Positions 33,169-40,600 of a stretch of DNA of 64,000 nucleotides are shown here, one piece after another. The notes under the pieces were generated by a model. That model did no database searches, was not told the DNA's origin, and was given only the letters and a program-made list of their open reading frames with translations. The translations under genes and the position numbers were made by a program. The stretch is taken from NCBI RefSeq assembly GCF_002386345.1, contig NZ_CP023507.1, forward strand, positions 372,001 through 436,000, read 5' to 3'. The DNA is from Streptococcus oralis (GTDB taxonomy: Bacteria; Bacillota; Bacilli; Lactobacillales; Streptococcaceae). The stretch's first letter is position 1; each line of letters opens with the position of its first letter.

Positions 33169-33794
33169 GACTATACATCAAAGGCGATTATACCAAAGAA
33201 ATTCCATTTGATTACTTAGAACTAGCGAAGAGAATGTGGTTTGATACTAAAGATGGGAAGACAGTAGATATTTCTTATTTTGGGAATACTCGCCCATTTA
33301 AAACAGACCCAACTATTCACTTGAAATTGAATAAGTGGATGCATGATAACAGATGGAATAATGTTCAGTTGAAAGAAGGGATTATCAATAAATTTGGGAG
33401 TCATGTATATGAAAATCTTGAATTAGATTTTGAAGACAATCCAGCAACAGACTATCGAGAAAAAGGAGACTGTCTACGTTTAGCTTCTACCCACCTTGAC
33501 CTTCTCACTGTTGATAAACGAGCTATGTATATTATGGCCATTGAAATTGCGACTGCTATTGATGGTCAGATTAGCGAAGATGATAAAGAGAGCTGGTTAA
33601 GTGTGGAGGAATTTAAAAATCGGCATGAGGATATCCTTTCGATGAGTTATAAAGAAGCTAATGAGCTGAGTTTGGAAGAAATTCCGTTTATGGACGATGT
33701 GAGAGACCCAGTCTGGGAAGAAGATGACCGCAGGAATGAAGAATACATCAAAATCCATGGCGAACGAGTTTATGACGATGAGGAAGGTGAGTGA
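33165..33794 (+). CDS. Putative immunity protein, array copy 8 (type D)
   Basis: 209 residues, GTG start in a GTGA overlap. The N-terminal 27 residues equal those of copy 5; the centre (TVDISYFGNTRPFKTDPTIH) is different. It is the last complete copy. Its stop again overlaps a GTG that starts a truncated ninth reading frame. Confidence 0.65.
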   Translation: MRLYIKGDYTKEIPFDYLELAKRMWFDTKDGKTVDISYFGNTRPFKTDPTIHLKLNKWMHDNRWNNVQLKEGIINKFGSHVYENLELDFEDNPATDYREKGDCLRLASTHLDLLTVDKRAMYIMAIEIATAIDGQISEDDKESWLSVEEFKNRHEDILSMSYKEANELSLEEIPFMDDVRDPVWEEDDRRNEEYIKIHGERVYDDEEGE

Positions 33795-33871
33795 GAATTT
33801 ATAATCCCACCTATTTGAAAGAGAGTGTTGATAGAGGAAAGGCGAATGTTAGACAAAGTAAAACAGTTTAA
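33791..33871 (+). pseudogene. Relic start of a ninth array copy
   Basis: GTG overlaps the copy 8 stop as GTGA, and the frame begins MRIYN, as in copy 7 (MRIYI), then diverges to a stop after 26 codons. The array was apparently truncated here by deletion. Confidence 0.5.
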
Positions 33872-34379
33872 ATGGTTGATTGTATTGTCCTTGTTCCTAT
33901 TAGCGATTCCTTTATATTTTACTTACAATCATTTCCAACAATCTAGTGCTTTAAAAGAAGCCTTTGAGAAAAATGAAAGAATTGAGGTTCTTCATCGCTT
34001 GACGTCATCAGAAAAATATGCGTCTGACATCCGCAAGGCAGGTTATACTATTCCTCCTGACGGAGCTATTCGATTGGATGGAGTTATTTATCCATTAGAA
34101 ATAGAAGGAGAGTTACATTTGAAAGTTAGTCCTCCCAAAAAGGATGCTAAGGATTTTCAGTTATTTTTCATCACACAGGTTAATGAAAAACAAACGCATG
34201 TAGCTTTTATTTTAGATAAAAATCTAAATTTAATTGATTCTAGCTATTCTCAGCAAAATGGTAACGGGAAAAGAGAGATTGTTTCTATCTCTCAATCCGA
34301 AGAAGAGCGCCTATTAAAGATTGTTCAAAAAGAGCTTGAGTCTTTTATGAAAAAGATGTATCAAACCTTGTATGGTTAG
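33846..34379 (+). CDS. Membrane-anchored protein of unknown function, toxin island
   Basis: 177 residues from ATG 33846; an upstream GTG at 33825 would add 7 residues. One N-terminal membrane segment (about 10-27) is followed by an extracytoplasmic mixed alpha/beta domain and a helical end. I do not recognise it. Its place among immunity genes and its single-anchor topology suggest an immunity protein against a toxin acting outside the membrane, which is inference only. Confidence 0.55.
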   Translation: MLDKVKQFKWLIVLSLFLLAIPLYFTYNHFQQSSALKEAFEKNERIEVLHRLTSSEKYASDIRKAGYTIPPDGAIRLDGVIYPLEIEGELHLKVSPPKKDAKDFQLFFITQVNEKQTHVAFILDKNLNLIDSSYSQQNGNGKREIVSISQSEEERLLKIVQKELESFMKKMYQTLYG

Positions 34380-34380
34380 A

Positions 34381-34554
34381 TTGTTAGAGAAAGTAACTTC
34401 TTGCTCACCGCAATGCTGTATGAACAACGGGGTGTGTTGAGGGACTTTACTAGAAAAAGATACCGTAGATGAGCTACAAAAAAATTACCCAAGTACTTAT
34501 AATTTCATTCGAAATATTGAAGCAGGTAATCAAGAGTTGACAGAGATGAGGTGA
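34381..34554 (+). pseudogene. Toxin-tail relic before the TipC-like gene
   Basis: One frame runs from 34381 to the TGA at 34552, interrupted once by TGA at 34438. It reads a cysteine-rich segment, then LLEKDTVDELQKNYPSTYNF and NIEAGNQELTEMR. It ends 4 nt before the next gene, where a toxin C-terminus would be expected. The source family is unknown. Confidence 0.4.
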
Positions 34555-34558
34555 TTAG

Positions 34559-35185
34559 ATGAAGAAGAGAAAATTTGTAATTTTTTCGTTGTTAATGGTT
34601 CTATTATTATCTTTCTCTGGTTTTCAGTACTATAAATATCAGAGAGTTCACAATATTTTTGATGAAATATACTACGAAGAAAGTGATTATCACAATTATA
34701 CATTTCTCTGGAAAGGACGAGCTTTTTATAAGTTAAAAGGGTTAAAAATTATCGATAATGGATCTCAAGATTTATATAAACATTCTATTGATTATAAAAG
34801 TGTAAATTTACCAAACACTATTCATTCTCTAGGTTATTATTTTTATTTTAGATTTCAGGAGATGACGAAAGTTGGGATAGAGATGCGTTTGAGACTGCCA
34901 GATACAGAGACAACCATAAATGTAGATTACCAGTACGATGTAAACAATCAGCAATTAGAACGGTTTATGTGGTACTATGATGATGAGAGTACAGGATATT
35001 TTCAGCAGTCTCAAGTAGAAGCCTTTCTAGCGGATCATGGAAAGACTGTCGATGAGATTCGCAAAGAAGCAGATGAAATACTCCGTCACAAAGTCCTTAA
35101 AGACTGGACTTCCATATATGCTAGTCGTTTTAGCCCAGATAATTGGGGAGAAGTGACAGTTAAGGATATATGGAGAACAGAATAA
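34559..35185 (+). CDS. TipC-like membrane-anchored immunity protein (tentative)
   Basis: 208 residues with one N-terminal membrane anchor (about 7-25) and an extracytoplasmic domain ending DWTSIYASRFSPDNWGEVTV. TipC proteins of S. intermedius protect against TelC, an LXG toxin that attacks lipid II outside the membrane; size, topology and general character agree. I place it there tentatively from memory of the family. A fragment of a second copy lies at 36460-36552. Confidence 0.5.
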   Translation: MKKRKFVIFSLLMVLLLSFSGFQYYKYQRVHNIFDEIYYEESDYHNYTFLWKGRAFYKLKGLKIIDNGSQDLYKHSIDYKSVNLPNTIHSLGYYFYFRFQEMTKVGIEMRLRLPDTETTINVDYQYDVNNQQLERFMWYYDDESTGYFQQSQVEAFLADHGKTVDEIRKEADEILRHKVLKDWTSIYASRFSPDNWGEVTVKDIWRTE

Positions 35186-35280
35186 CAAACGGAACGACGA
35201 GGTAATAGTTTTATAAAGGCAGCTTACCATGACAGAGTTCTTAAGAATATTTTGTAAAAAAAGTTACTTTGGAGCAGTAA

Positions 35281-35877
35281 ATGAGAAATAAAAGTAAGTC
35301 TATCCTATTTTTCCTTTTTTATATGGTATTGTTCATCATTAAGCCGATCTACCAATATATTTCATTTTCTAAGATGGATGTGAATAGTAGTATGGTTAAA
35401 TTGATTCAAGATAAAAATGATCAGGATTGGCATGCTCTTGATAAGCATATTCATCTAGTGCCCTCAAAAGAAAATGGAAAGAACATCGGCCTTATCTATG
35501 TGGTGGATGACTATAATCAAATTGAAAGTAAGATTTCTTCTGAGAATCAAGCGGTATCCATCAGTTACAATAATCGATTACAAGGAGACAAGAGTGTTGA
35601 AATTAGTTGGTTAAATGGGGAAAAGCGGTTGTATCATGCTGGGAGATATTTGAAATTAGCAAGTGAAAATCAAGCTGTGATTGAAAGTAACACAGGTTCT
35701 TCAGTGACCGTTTGGGAACAACGCTCGGACAATGCGATGAATCAGTTATATACAGTTGTGAATCAGATGAGAAAGATAGTTTTAAATCATTTGCTTCAGA
35801 AAATTTTCTACTATTCGATAGCTTTGGTCTGCTTTCTTTTGGGTTGGAAAATATACTCTCTTTTAAGGAGGGATTGA
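35281..35877 (+). CDS. Two-segment membrane protein of unknown function, toxin island
   Basis: 198 residues with hydrophobic segments near both ends (about 8-27 and 172-192) and an extracytoplasmic domain of about 140 residues. TTTGGAG precedes the ATG. The topology resembles the product at 38543-39175, though the sequences differ. Probably another immunity protein; no family recognised. Confidence 0.5.
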   Translation: MRNKSKSILFFLFYMVLFIIKPIYQYISFSKMDVNSSMVKLIQDKNDQDWHALDKHIHLVPSKENGKNIGLIYVVDDYNQIESKISSENQAVSISYNNRLQGDKSVEISWLNGEKRLYHAGRYLKLASENQAVIESNTGSSVTVWEQRSDNAMNQLYTVVNQMRKIVLNHLLQKIFYYSIALVCFLLGWKIYSLLRRD

Positions 35878-35926
35878 AGGCCACAGTTCTTCTGGATTTT
35901 AATAGTGATGAGAGAGGAAAACTAAA

Positions 35927-36457
35927 ATGCTAACACCCGTGTTATTTATTGTGTCTTTATTTCTACTTTTACGGCACTTTAAAAGCAGTCTCTCAAGAAT
36001 GATCATCGGATTGTTGTATGGTTCGTTTGCGGCAGTTTTTATTTGTGTGGTTTTAAATGCTGGTAATTACACTCTGCAACCTGGTCAAAGTGTTCAATTG
36101 AGAGTTTATCCCAATACAGATCAGCTAGAGTATAATTCGGAACTACATTTTAAAAAATTAGATGATGCGAAGTTAAAATTGTCCGGTCGAAAAGGTTGGG
36201 GAATGAAAGACAGTAATATAGTCTATAATGTTGAAAAGCAAACAATAACGGAGCTAATTTTTTTAAAAGACAAAACCGAGCGTAAAGACTTACCAAATGA
36301 TAAGAGTAAAAGTATCTATTTAGAAAGTGATGGTATAGTGGTTCAAGGGGAGATAAAGGAAGTATTTGGGGTGACGGAAGAAACTCCCTACACGATCACC
36401 ATCACCAATGTAGACGACAAACCGGCACACTTTGAAGCTCAAGTGGTGGATCGGTAA
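35927..36457 (+). CDS. Membrane-anchored beta-rich protein, family copy 1
   Basis: 176 residues with two N-terminal hydrophobic stretches (about 1-18 and 24-44) and a domain of about 130 residues. The domain starts YTLQPGQSVQLRV and ends YTITITNVDDKPAHFEAQVV. The same layout occurs in the genes at 36601 and 37873 and in a relic at 39190. The alternating pattern suggests an Ig-like sandwich. Probable immunity family, not recognised. Confidence 0.55.
   Translation: MLTPVLFIVSLFLLLRHFKSSLSRMIIGLLYGSFAAVFICVVLNAGNYTLQPGQSVQLRVYPNTDQLEYNSELHFKKLDDAKLKLSGRKGWGMKDSNIVYNVEKQTITELIFLKDKTERKDLPNDKSKSIYLESDGIVVQGEIKEVFGVTEETPYTITITNVDDKPAHFEAQVVDR
36387..36457 (+). repeat. 71-bp shared 3' end, copy 1
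   Basis: Nearly identical to 38291-38361 and 39298-39368. It encodes YTITITNVDDKPAHFEAQVV plus the last two residues and the stop. Confidence 0.9.
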
Positions 36458-36459
36458 AC

Positions 36460-36552
36460 TGGACCTCCATCTACTCTAGTCGCTTTAGCCCCAAAAATTG
36501 GGTTGATGTGACCGACAAGGATATTTGGAGAGAGGATCTTGGAGCAGATTAG
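36460..36552 (+). pseudogene. C-terminal fragment of a TipC-like gene
   Basis: Reads WTSIYSSRFSPKNWVDVTDK and then DIWREDLGAD, matching the C-terminus of the 34559-35185 product (WTSIYASRFSPDNWGEVTVK). It begins only 2 nt after the stop at 36457 and has no start codon, so it is a deletion remnant. Confidence 0.75.
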
Positions 36553-36604
36553 TGATATGTCTCAATCTGAGTTTCTGACGAAGAATGGGGAGAAGTACGC
36601 GTGA
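36539..36604 (+). pseudogene. Toxin-tail relic coupled to the 36601 gene
   Basis: The frame reads LEQISDMSQSEFLTKNGEK and then YA, and its TGA overlaps the next GTG start as GTGA. The coupling resembles the toxin-immunity junction at 37874. It is probably the end of a deleted toxin. Confidence 0.35.
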
Positions 36605-37107
36605 AAAATAAAAGAAAACAATTTAATAAATGGAATCTAGGATGTTCTGGAATAGTTGCTATTGTAGCGATTGTGTTTTCCTATTATATTTTTTTGTATT
36701 TCAAAAATGCGAGTTATACCTTGAAACCAGGGGATTCCATAGTTTTAAAAGTTCCGACCTCAAAACAAAAGGAATTTACTCCAAAATTATATCTATCTAA
36801 GATTTCTGGTGGGAAATTAGAATTATCTGGGAAAACCTCATGGTGGCAGAAGGGAGAAGGAAACCTTTTAGGGACTAACTATGATGTTTTGAAGCAAGAA
36901 ATTAGCGAAATCTACTCATCGTCAAGTAATATCCCAACAAAAATAAAAGAAAACGATACAAATAATAGTATATATTTATCAGAAAAAGGTGTAGTTCTTC
37001 AATCTAAAGAATCTTGGGAATTTGAGATTCCAAACGCAAAACAAATAAAAATAACGAATATTTCAGACAGAGACATTAGATTTGAAGCGCAGGTGACAGG
37101 TGAATAG
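36601..37107 (+). CDS. Membrane-anchored beta-rich protein, family copy 2
   Basis: 168 residues from GTG 36601. An N-terminal anchor at about 14-34 precedes YTLKPGDSIVLKV, and the domain ends IKITNISDRDIRFEAQVTG. It is the most diverged member of the trio and lacks the 71-bp DNA repeat, so it was duplicated earlier. The GTGA overlap with a toxin-tail relic supports an immunity role. Confidence 0.55.
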   Translation: MKNKRKQFNKWNLGCSGIVAIVAIVFSYYIFLYFKNASYTLKPGDSIVLKVPTSKQKEFTPKLYLSKISGGKLELSGKTSWWQKGEGNLLGTNYDVLKQEISEIYSSSSNIPTKIKENDTNNSIYLSEKGVVLQSKESWEFEIPNAKQIKITNISDRDIRFEAQVTGE

Positions 37108-37320
37108 AGGAAACTAGAAAAGTAAAATGAAGAAAAAATGATTATTTTTTCACTTTGATAGCTTTATTCTTGTCTTCTTTTCTTTGTAAAACTTAAGTTA
37201 CCAATTTTACACTCCCCTTTTTTCTTTTAGTTCTATACTTCGTGAGGACTATTCATTTCCAGAGTTTCCTTTTTTAGTGATTACTAGGAATCTATTTGTG
37301 TAAATTCCCCATACCTCGTC

Positions 37321-37876
37321 AATTGTGATGGCAACTACTATGCGGACGGTGTGGACATGAGCTGGGTGCAGAAGATGAAGGATGTGAAGATTGAGAGTGC
37401 AAAATATGATTCTTCTAAGAAAGCTAAGGATTTGCATAAAGAATACCAGAAATCTTAGATAAGTTGGAAAATGGAAAAGCCCTGGTGATAATGGAAGAGT
37501 CGATAATTCGATTGCTATAGGAAATGAGATTGGAGACAATGGAACATTTATAGATTTGGTTAATTCTAATAAACCGCTAGACTTAAAAAACCGAACATAC
37601 AGAGAAGAATATCCGTTCTCACTCTGGGGACGAAAGTGGAAACAAGGGATGAAGTCTGATTATTTGGGAAATTATCTCTTTGGCTATGTTGGTAAAGGTT
37701 ACTTAGAATCGAGTGATGCATATTTGAAAGTTGGGGCAGGAGTGGCTCAGGGATGGTCAGATAAGAATCCTTTGAAATATTTAGAGAACATTATTAATGG
37801 AAATTATGGAGATAATCCAGGAGATGCTAAGATGATTCAAGACTGAATTAATGACTATAAGGAGAGTTACAAATGA
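37321..37876 (+). pseudogene. Orphan LXG toxin fragment with Ntox44-like C-terminus
   Basis: The first piece (from 37327) encodes the LXG junction DGNYYADGVDMSWVQKMKD and stops at 37456. A second frame reads ILDKLENGKALVI, and a third, open from 37463, encodes the toxin tip. That tip has SDYLGNYLFGYVGKGYL, VGAGVAQGW and NYGDNPGDAKMIQD, which fit the polymorphic toxin type 44 pattern (FGN..YG, GAG.AQ, YGD.P.D...I). TGA at 37844 ends it early; reading on gives INDYKESYK and a TGA at 37874 that overlaps the next ATG. TTG 37556 is the only start-like codon. It has no LXG domain and probably cannot be exported. Confidence 0.7.
37327..37392 (+). repeat. 66-bp LXG junction block, copy 2
   Basis: Partner of 27882-27947, with two mismatches. 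Upstream (37108-37320) there is no LXG domain, only A+T-rich sequence without a supportable gene. Confidence 0.9.
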
Positions 37877-38361
37877 ACTTGAAGAGAAAATCAAATTGGA
37901 ATTTAGGTTGTAGTTTAACACTTGTTGTAGTTTTGGCGGCCATTTTTTTCTTTAATCTATGGGCACAAAATCTTGGTAAGTATACTCTGCAACCAGGAGA
38001 GTCGGCTAACTTTACAGTAAATCCTCGGACACATGATGTAGAATACTACTTAGAATTAATCTTGAAAAAAAATGACACTAATAAGCTTAAATTATCAGGT
38101 AAAAAAGTTTGGTTTGAGATGGATAGCGATATTTTTTATGGTGTTGAAGAACAAAAACTTTTTAGAAGAAATCATTCAGAAAATGATGATGAAGAGCTTC
38201 CAAACAATCAAAAGGACATTAATTTAGTACGGGATGGAATTGTTGTCAGTTACAAAGGGGAAAAAGTATTTAATGTAACCAATAACAAGTCCTACACGAT
38301 TACCATCACCAATGTAGACGACAAACCGGCACACTTTGAAGCTCAAGTGGTGGATCGGTAG
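37873..38361 (+). CDS. Membrane-anchored beta-rich protein, family copy 3 (probable Ntox44 immunity)
   Basis: 162 residues with an anchor at about 13-31, then YTLQPGESANFTV, ending with the shared YTITITNVDDKPAHFEAQVV. AAGGAG precedes the ATG, and the start overlaps the ancestral toxin stop as ATGA. Position directly behind the Ntox44-like tip is the best evidence that this family is immunity. A membrane-anchored inhibitor of a presumed nuclease-type toxin is unexpected, so the target compartment is uncertain. Confidence 0.6.
   Translation: MNLKRKSNWNLGCSLTLVVVLAAIFFFNLWAQNLGKYTLQPGESANFTVNPRTHDVEYYLELILKKNDTNKLKLSGKKVWFEMDSDIFYGVEEQKLFRRNHSENDDEELPNNQKDINLVRDGIVVSYKGEKVFNVTNNKSYTITITNVDDKPAHFEAQVVDR
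38291..38361 (+). repeat. 71-bp shared 3' end, copy 2
   Basis: See the copy at 36387-36457. It differs there by one or two bases besides the stop codon (TAG instead of TAA). Confidence 0.9.
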
Positions 38362-38542
38362 ATTTAGGAACCATAAACTAGGCCTCAGTAGTTGCAATTG
38401 TTTGGTAAAGGAGACTTATTTGCTTTGAAAGTAACAATCAGCTTGTTTCTTTCGAATATGCAAGAGAGTATCTAGTGGTGAATACTAGTCAAAATGTCAA
38501 AAAAAGATTTAGATAAACCTAATCTCGCAGTTGGAGAGCAAA

Positions 38543-39175
38543 ATGTTAAATAAAATGAAAAACTATTATAAAAACAAACCAACTCAAGCTGTCTTAATGC
38601 TCGTAGTTTTTATTTGGTCAGTATATGAGATTGGTGCGACCAGTTTGGCAAGTAACTCGGCATTAACTAAGGAATTCATGCATAGTCGGTATGTTATGGT
38701 TTGGCCAATAGTAGATAAGAAAGTGAAATTATACCATTATGCGGAAGAATGGACTAATGACGTTTTAGATGGAATGATGCATTTAGACTATGGAAATATT
38801 AGAATAACTAGTTTTCCTAAAAAATGGGAGAGTGAAGCTGAAGTTTACTATACGCTGTCTCAGGATGAATATGCTGATAGAGTATATTTTTTCTTAGACG
38901 AGCCAATTTCCAAAGCCTATATCAGCAGATTAGAACAAAAATATTATTTGATTTCAAAGAATGCAGTTGCTATTGAAGAGGAAACAGGTAAGACGGTTGA
39001 ACAGTTAGTTCAAGAAGTGGGGAATGCAAGGAAAAACTTCTTATCAGCTCTTGGAAAGATGAAAATCCTTCGTTTGGTCTATTTGATTCTTCGTATGATA
39101 GTATTGTTGCAGTTTATCAGGTGGTCGGGTCAGCGTAGAAAAAGGAAAGAGAACGAAATTTTGCAGAATAGATAG
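38543..39175 (+). CDS. Two-segment membrane protein of unknown function, end of toxin island
   Basis: 210 residues from ATG 38543 (TTGGAG upstream). Hydrophobic segments lie near the N-terminus (about 13-30) and C-terminus (about 172-192), with an extracytoplasmic middle domain, then a basic cytoplasmic tail. No family recognised. Its resemblance in topology to the 35281 gene suggests a related role. Bases 38362-38542 hold no supportable gene. Confidence 0.5.
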   Translation: MLNKMKNYYKNKPTQAVLMLVVFIWSVYEIGATSLASNSALTKEFMHSRYVMVWPIVDKKVKLYHYAEEWTNDVLDGMMHLDYGNIRITSFPKKWESEAEVYYTLSQDEYADRVYFFLDEPISKAYISRLEQKYYLISKNAVAIEEETGKTVEQLVQEVGNARKNFLSALGKMKILRLVYLILRMIVLLQFIRWSGQRRKRKENEILQNR

Positions 39176-39189
39176 AGCTCCAAAAAGGT

Positions 39190-39368
39190 ATGATGATAAA
39201 GAGCTTCCAAACAATTAAAAAGGTATTCATTTGGTAAAGAATGGGATTGTTGTCAGCTACCAAGGGGAGAATGTTTTTTATGTAACCAATAACAAGTCCT
39301 ACACGATCACCATCACCAATGTAGACGACAAACCAGCTTACTTTGAAGCTCAAGTGGTGGATCGGTAA
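39190..39368 (+). pseudogene. Relic of a fourth beta-rich family copy
   Basis: Aligns with 38180-38361. It reads DDKELPNN, then a TAA where the intact gene has CAA, then KGIHLVKNGIVVSYQGENV and the shared 71-bp 3' end (39298-39368). No start remains. Confidence 0.8.
39298..39368 (+). repeat. 71-bp shared 3' end, copy 3
   Basis: Third copy, with AYFEAQVV instead of AHFEAQVV. It marks the right edge of the island, followed at once by a terminator. Confidence 0.9.
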
Positions 39369-39374
39369 AGTTTC

Positions 39375-39397
39375 AGCTCTCAAATGAGGGCTTTTTT
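39375..39397 (+). terminator. Terminator at the right edge of the toxin island
   Basis: AGCTCTC-AAAT-GAGGGCT stem (one G-T pair) followed by TTTTTTA. Confidence 0.7.
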
Positions 39398-39406
39398 ATA
39401 TACAAG

Positions 39407-39435
39407 TTTAAAAAAAGAAGCAAATATGATATACT
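39407..39435 (+). promoter_or_regulatory. ddl promoter
   Basis: TTTAAA (39407-39412), 17 nt, TATACT (39430-39435), 37 nt before ddl. Confidence 0.55.
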
Positions 39436-39472
39436 AAAGAACGAGTATTCTATTAGAATTAGGACAAGCAAT

Positions 39473-40516
39473 ATGAAACAAACGATTATTCTTTTATATG
39501 GTGGGCGTAGTGCAGAGCGTGAAGTCTCTGTCCTTTCAGCTGAAAGTGTTATGCGTGCGGTCAACTACGACCGTTTCACAGTCAAGACTTTCTTCATCAG
39601 CCAGTCAGGTGACTTTATCAAAACACAAGAATTTAGCCAGACTCCAGGTCAAGAAGACTGTCTCATGACCAATGAAACTATTGATTGGGATAAGAAAATA
39701 GCGCCAAGTTCCATCTACGAAGAAGGCGCAGTGGTCTTTCCGGTTCTTCATGGTCCGATGGGAGAAGATGGCTCTGTTCAAGGATTCTTGGAAGTTTTGA
39801 AAATGCCTTACGTTGGTTGTAACATCTTGTCATCCAGCCTTGCCATGGATAAAATTACGACTAAGCGTGTCTTGGAGTCTGCCGGGATTGCCCAAGTACC
39901 TTATGTGGCCATCGTCGAAGGTGATGATGTGACTGCTAAAATCGCTGAAGTTGAAGAAAAATTGACTTATCCAGTCTTCACGAAGCCGTCAAACATGGGT
40001 TCAAGTGTCGGTATTTCTAAGTCTGAAAACCATGAGGAACTACGCCAAGCTTTGGAGCTTGCCTTTCAATATGACAGCCGTGTCTTAGTAGAGCAAGGGG
40101 TGAATGCTCGTGAAATCGAGGTTGGTCTCTTGGGCAACTACGATGTCAAGAGCACGCTTCCTGGTGAAGTGGTCAAGGATGTTGCCTTTTATGACTATGA
40201 TGCCAAATATATCGATAACAAGATTACCATGGACATCCCAGCCAAGATTAGTGATGATGTGGTAGCTATCATGCGTCGAAATGCAGAAACTGCCTTCCGT
40301 GCAATCGGTGGCCTCGGTTTGTCTCGTTGTGATTTCTTCTATACAGATAAGGGCGAGATTTTCCTAAACGAGCTCAATACCATGCCAGGTTTTACCCAGT
40401 GGTCTATGTACCCACTACTTTGGGACAATATGGGAATCAGCTACCCAGAACTAATCGAGCATTTGGTTGACCTTGCTAAGCAAAGTTTTGACAAGCGTGA
40501 AGCGCATTTGCTATAA
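39473..40516 (+). CDS. ddl: D-alanine--D-alanine ligase
   Basis: ATP-grasp enzyme that joins two D-Ala for the peptidoglycan stem peptide, using Alr product. It has 347 residues. The N-terminal [20 protein letters not shown] carries the D-Ala-binding glutamate. [17 protein letters not shown] is the ATP-grasp loop, and [14 protein letters not shown] carries the metal ligands. A hydrophobic/aromatic SMYPLLW follows near the C-terminus, as usual. murF follows after an 84-nt gap containing a large hairpin. Confidence 0.96.
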   Translation: MKQTIILLYGGRSAEREVSVLSAESVMRAVNYDRFTVKTFFISQSGDFIKTQEFSQTPGQEDCLMTNETIDWDKKIAPSSIYEEGAVVFPVLHGPMGEDGSVQGFLEVLKMPYVGCNILSSSLAMDKITTKRVLESAGIAQVPYVAIVEGDDVTAKIAEVEEKLTYPVFTKPSNMGSSVGISKSENHEELRQALELAFQYDSRVLVEQGVNAREIEVGLLGNYDVKSTLPGEVVKDVAFYDYDAKYIDNKITMDIPAKISDDVVAIMRRNAETAFRAIGGLGLSRCDFFYTDKGEIFLNELNTMPGFTQWSMYPLLWDNMGISYPELIEHLVDLAKQSFDKREAHLL

Positions 40517-40528
40517 AAATGAAAGAGA

Positions 40529-40587
40529 GGGTAGAAGCCAGAACTATCACTGCATGGTGACTAGAGTTCTCGGACTTCAACCCTTTT
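40529..40587 (+). terminator. Large imperfect hairpin between ddl and murF
   Basis: GGGTAGAAG and the downstream CTTCAACCC, with inner GAACT/AGTTC and TCAC/GTGA pairs, form a long stem around TGCATG, followed by TTTTT. It is probably a partial terminator that separates ddl from murF expression. Confidence 0.6.
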
Positions 40588-40600
40588 TAAAGGAGTAGAA

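Noticed and set aside
34559..35185. Calling this gene a confirmed TelC immunity gene (tipC)
   Set aside because: No TelC-type toxin is visible in the window, and the family assignment is from memory of size, topology and a short motif only.
37249..37539. 96-codon - strand frame in the toxin island
   Set aside because: It lies opposite the LXG relic, whose + strand sequence matches the intact toxin at DNA level.
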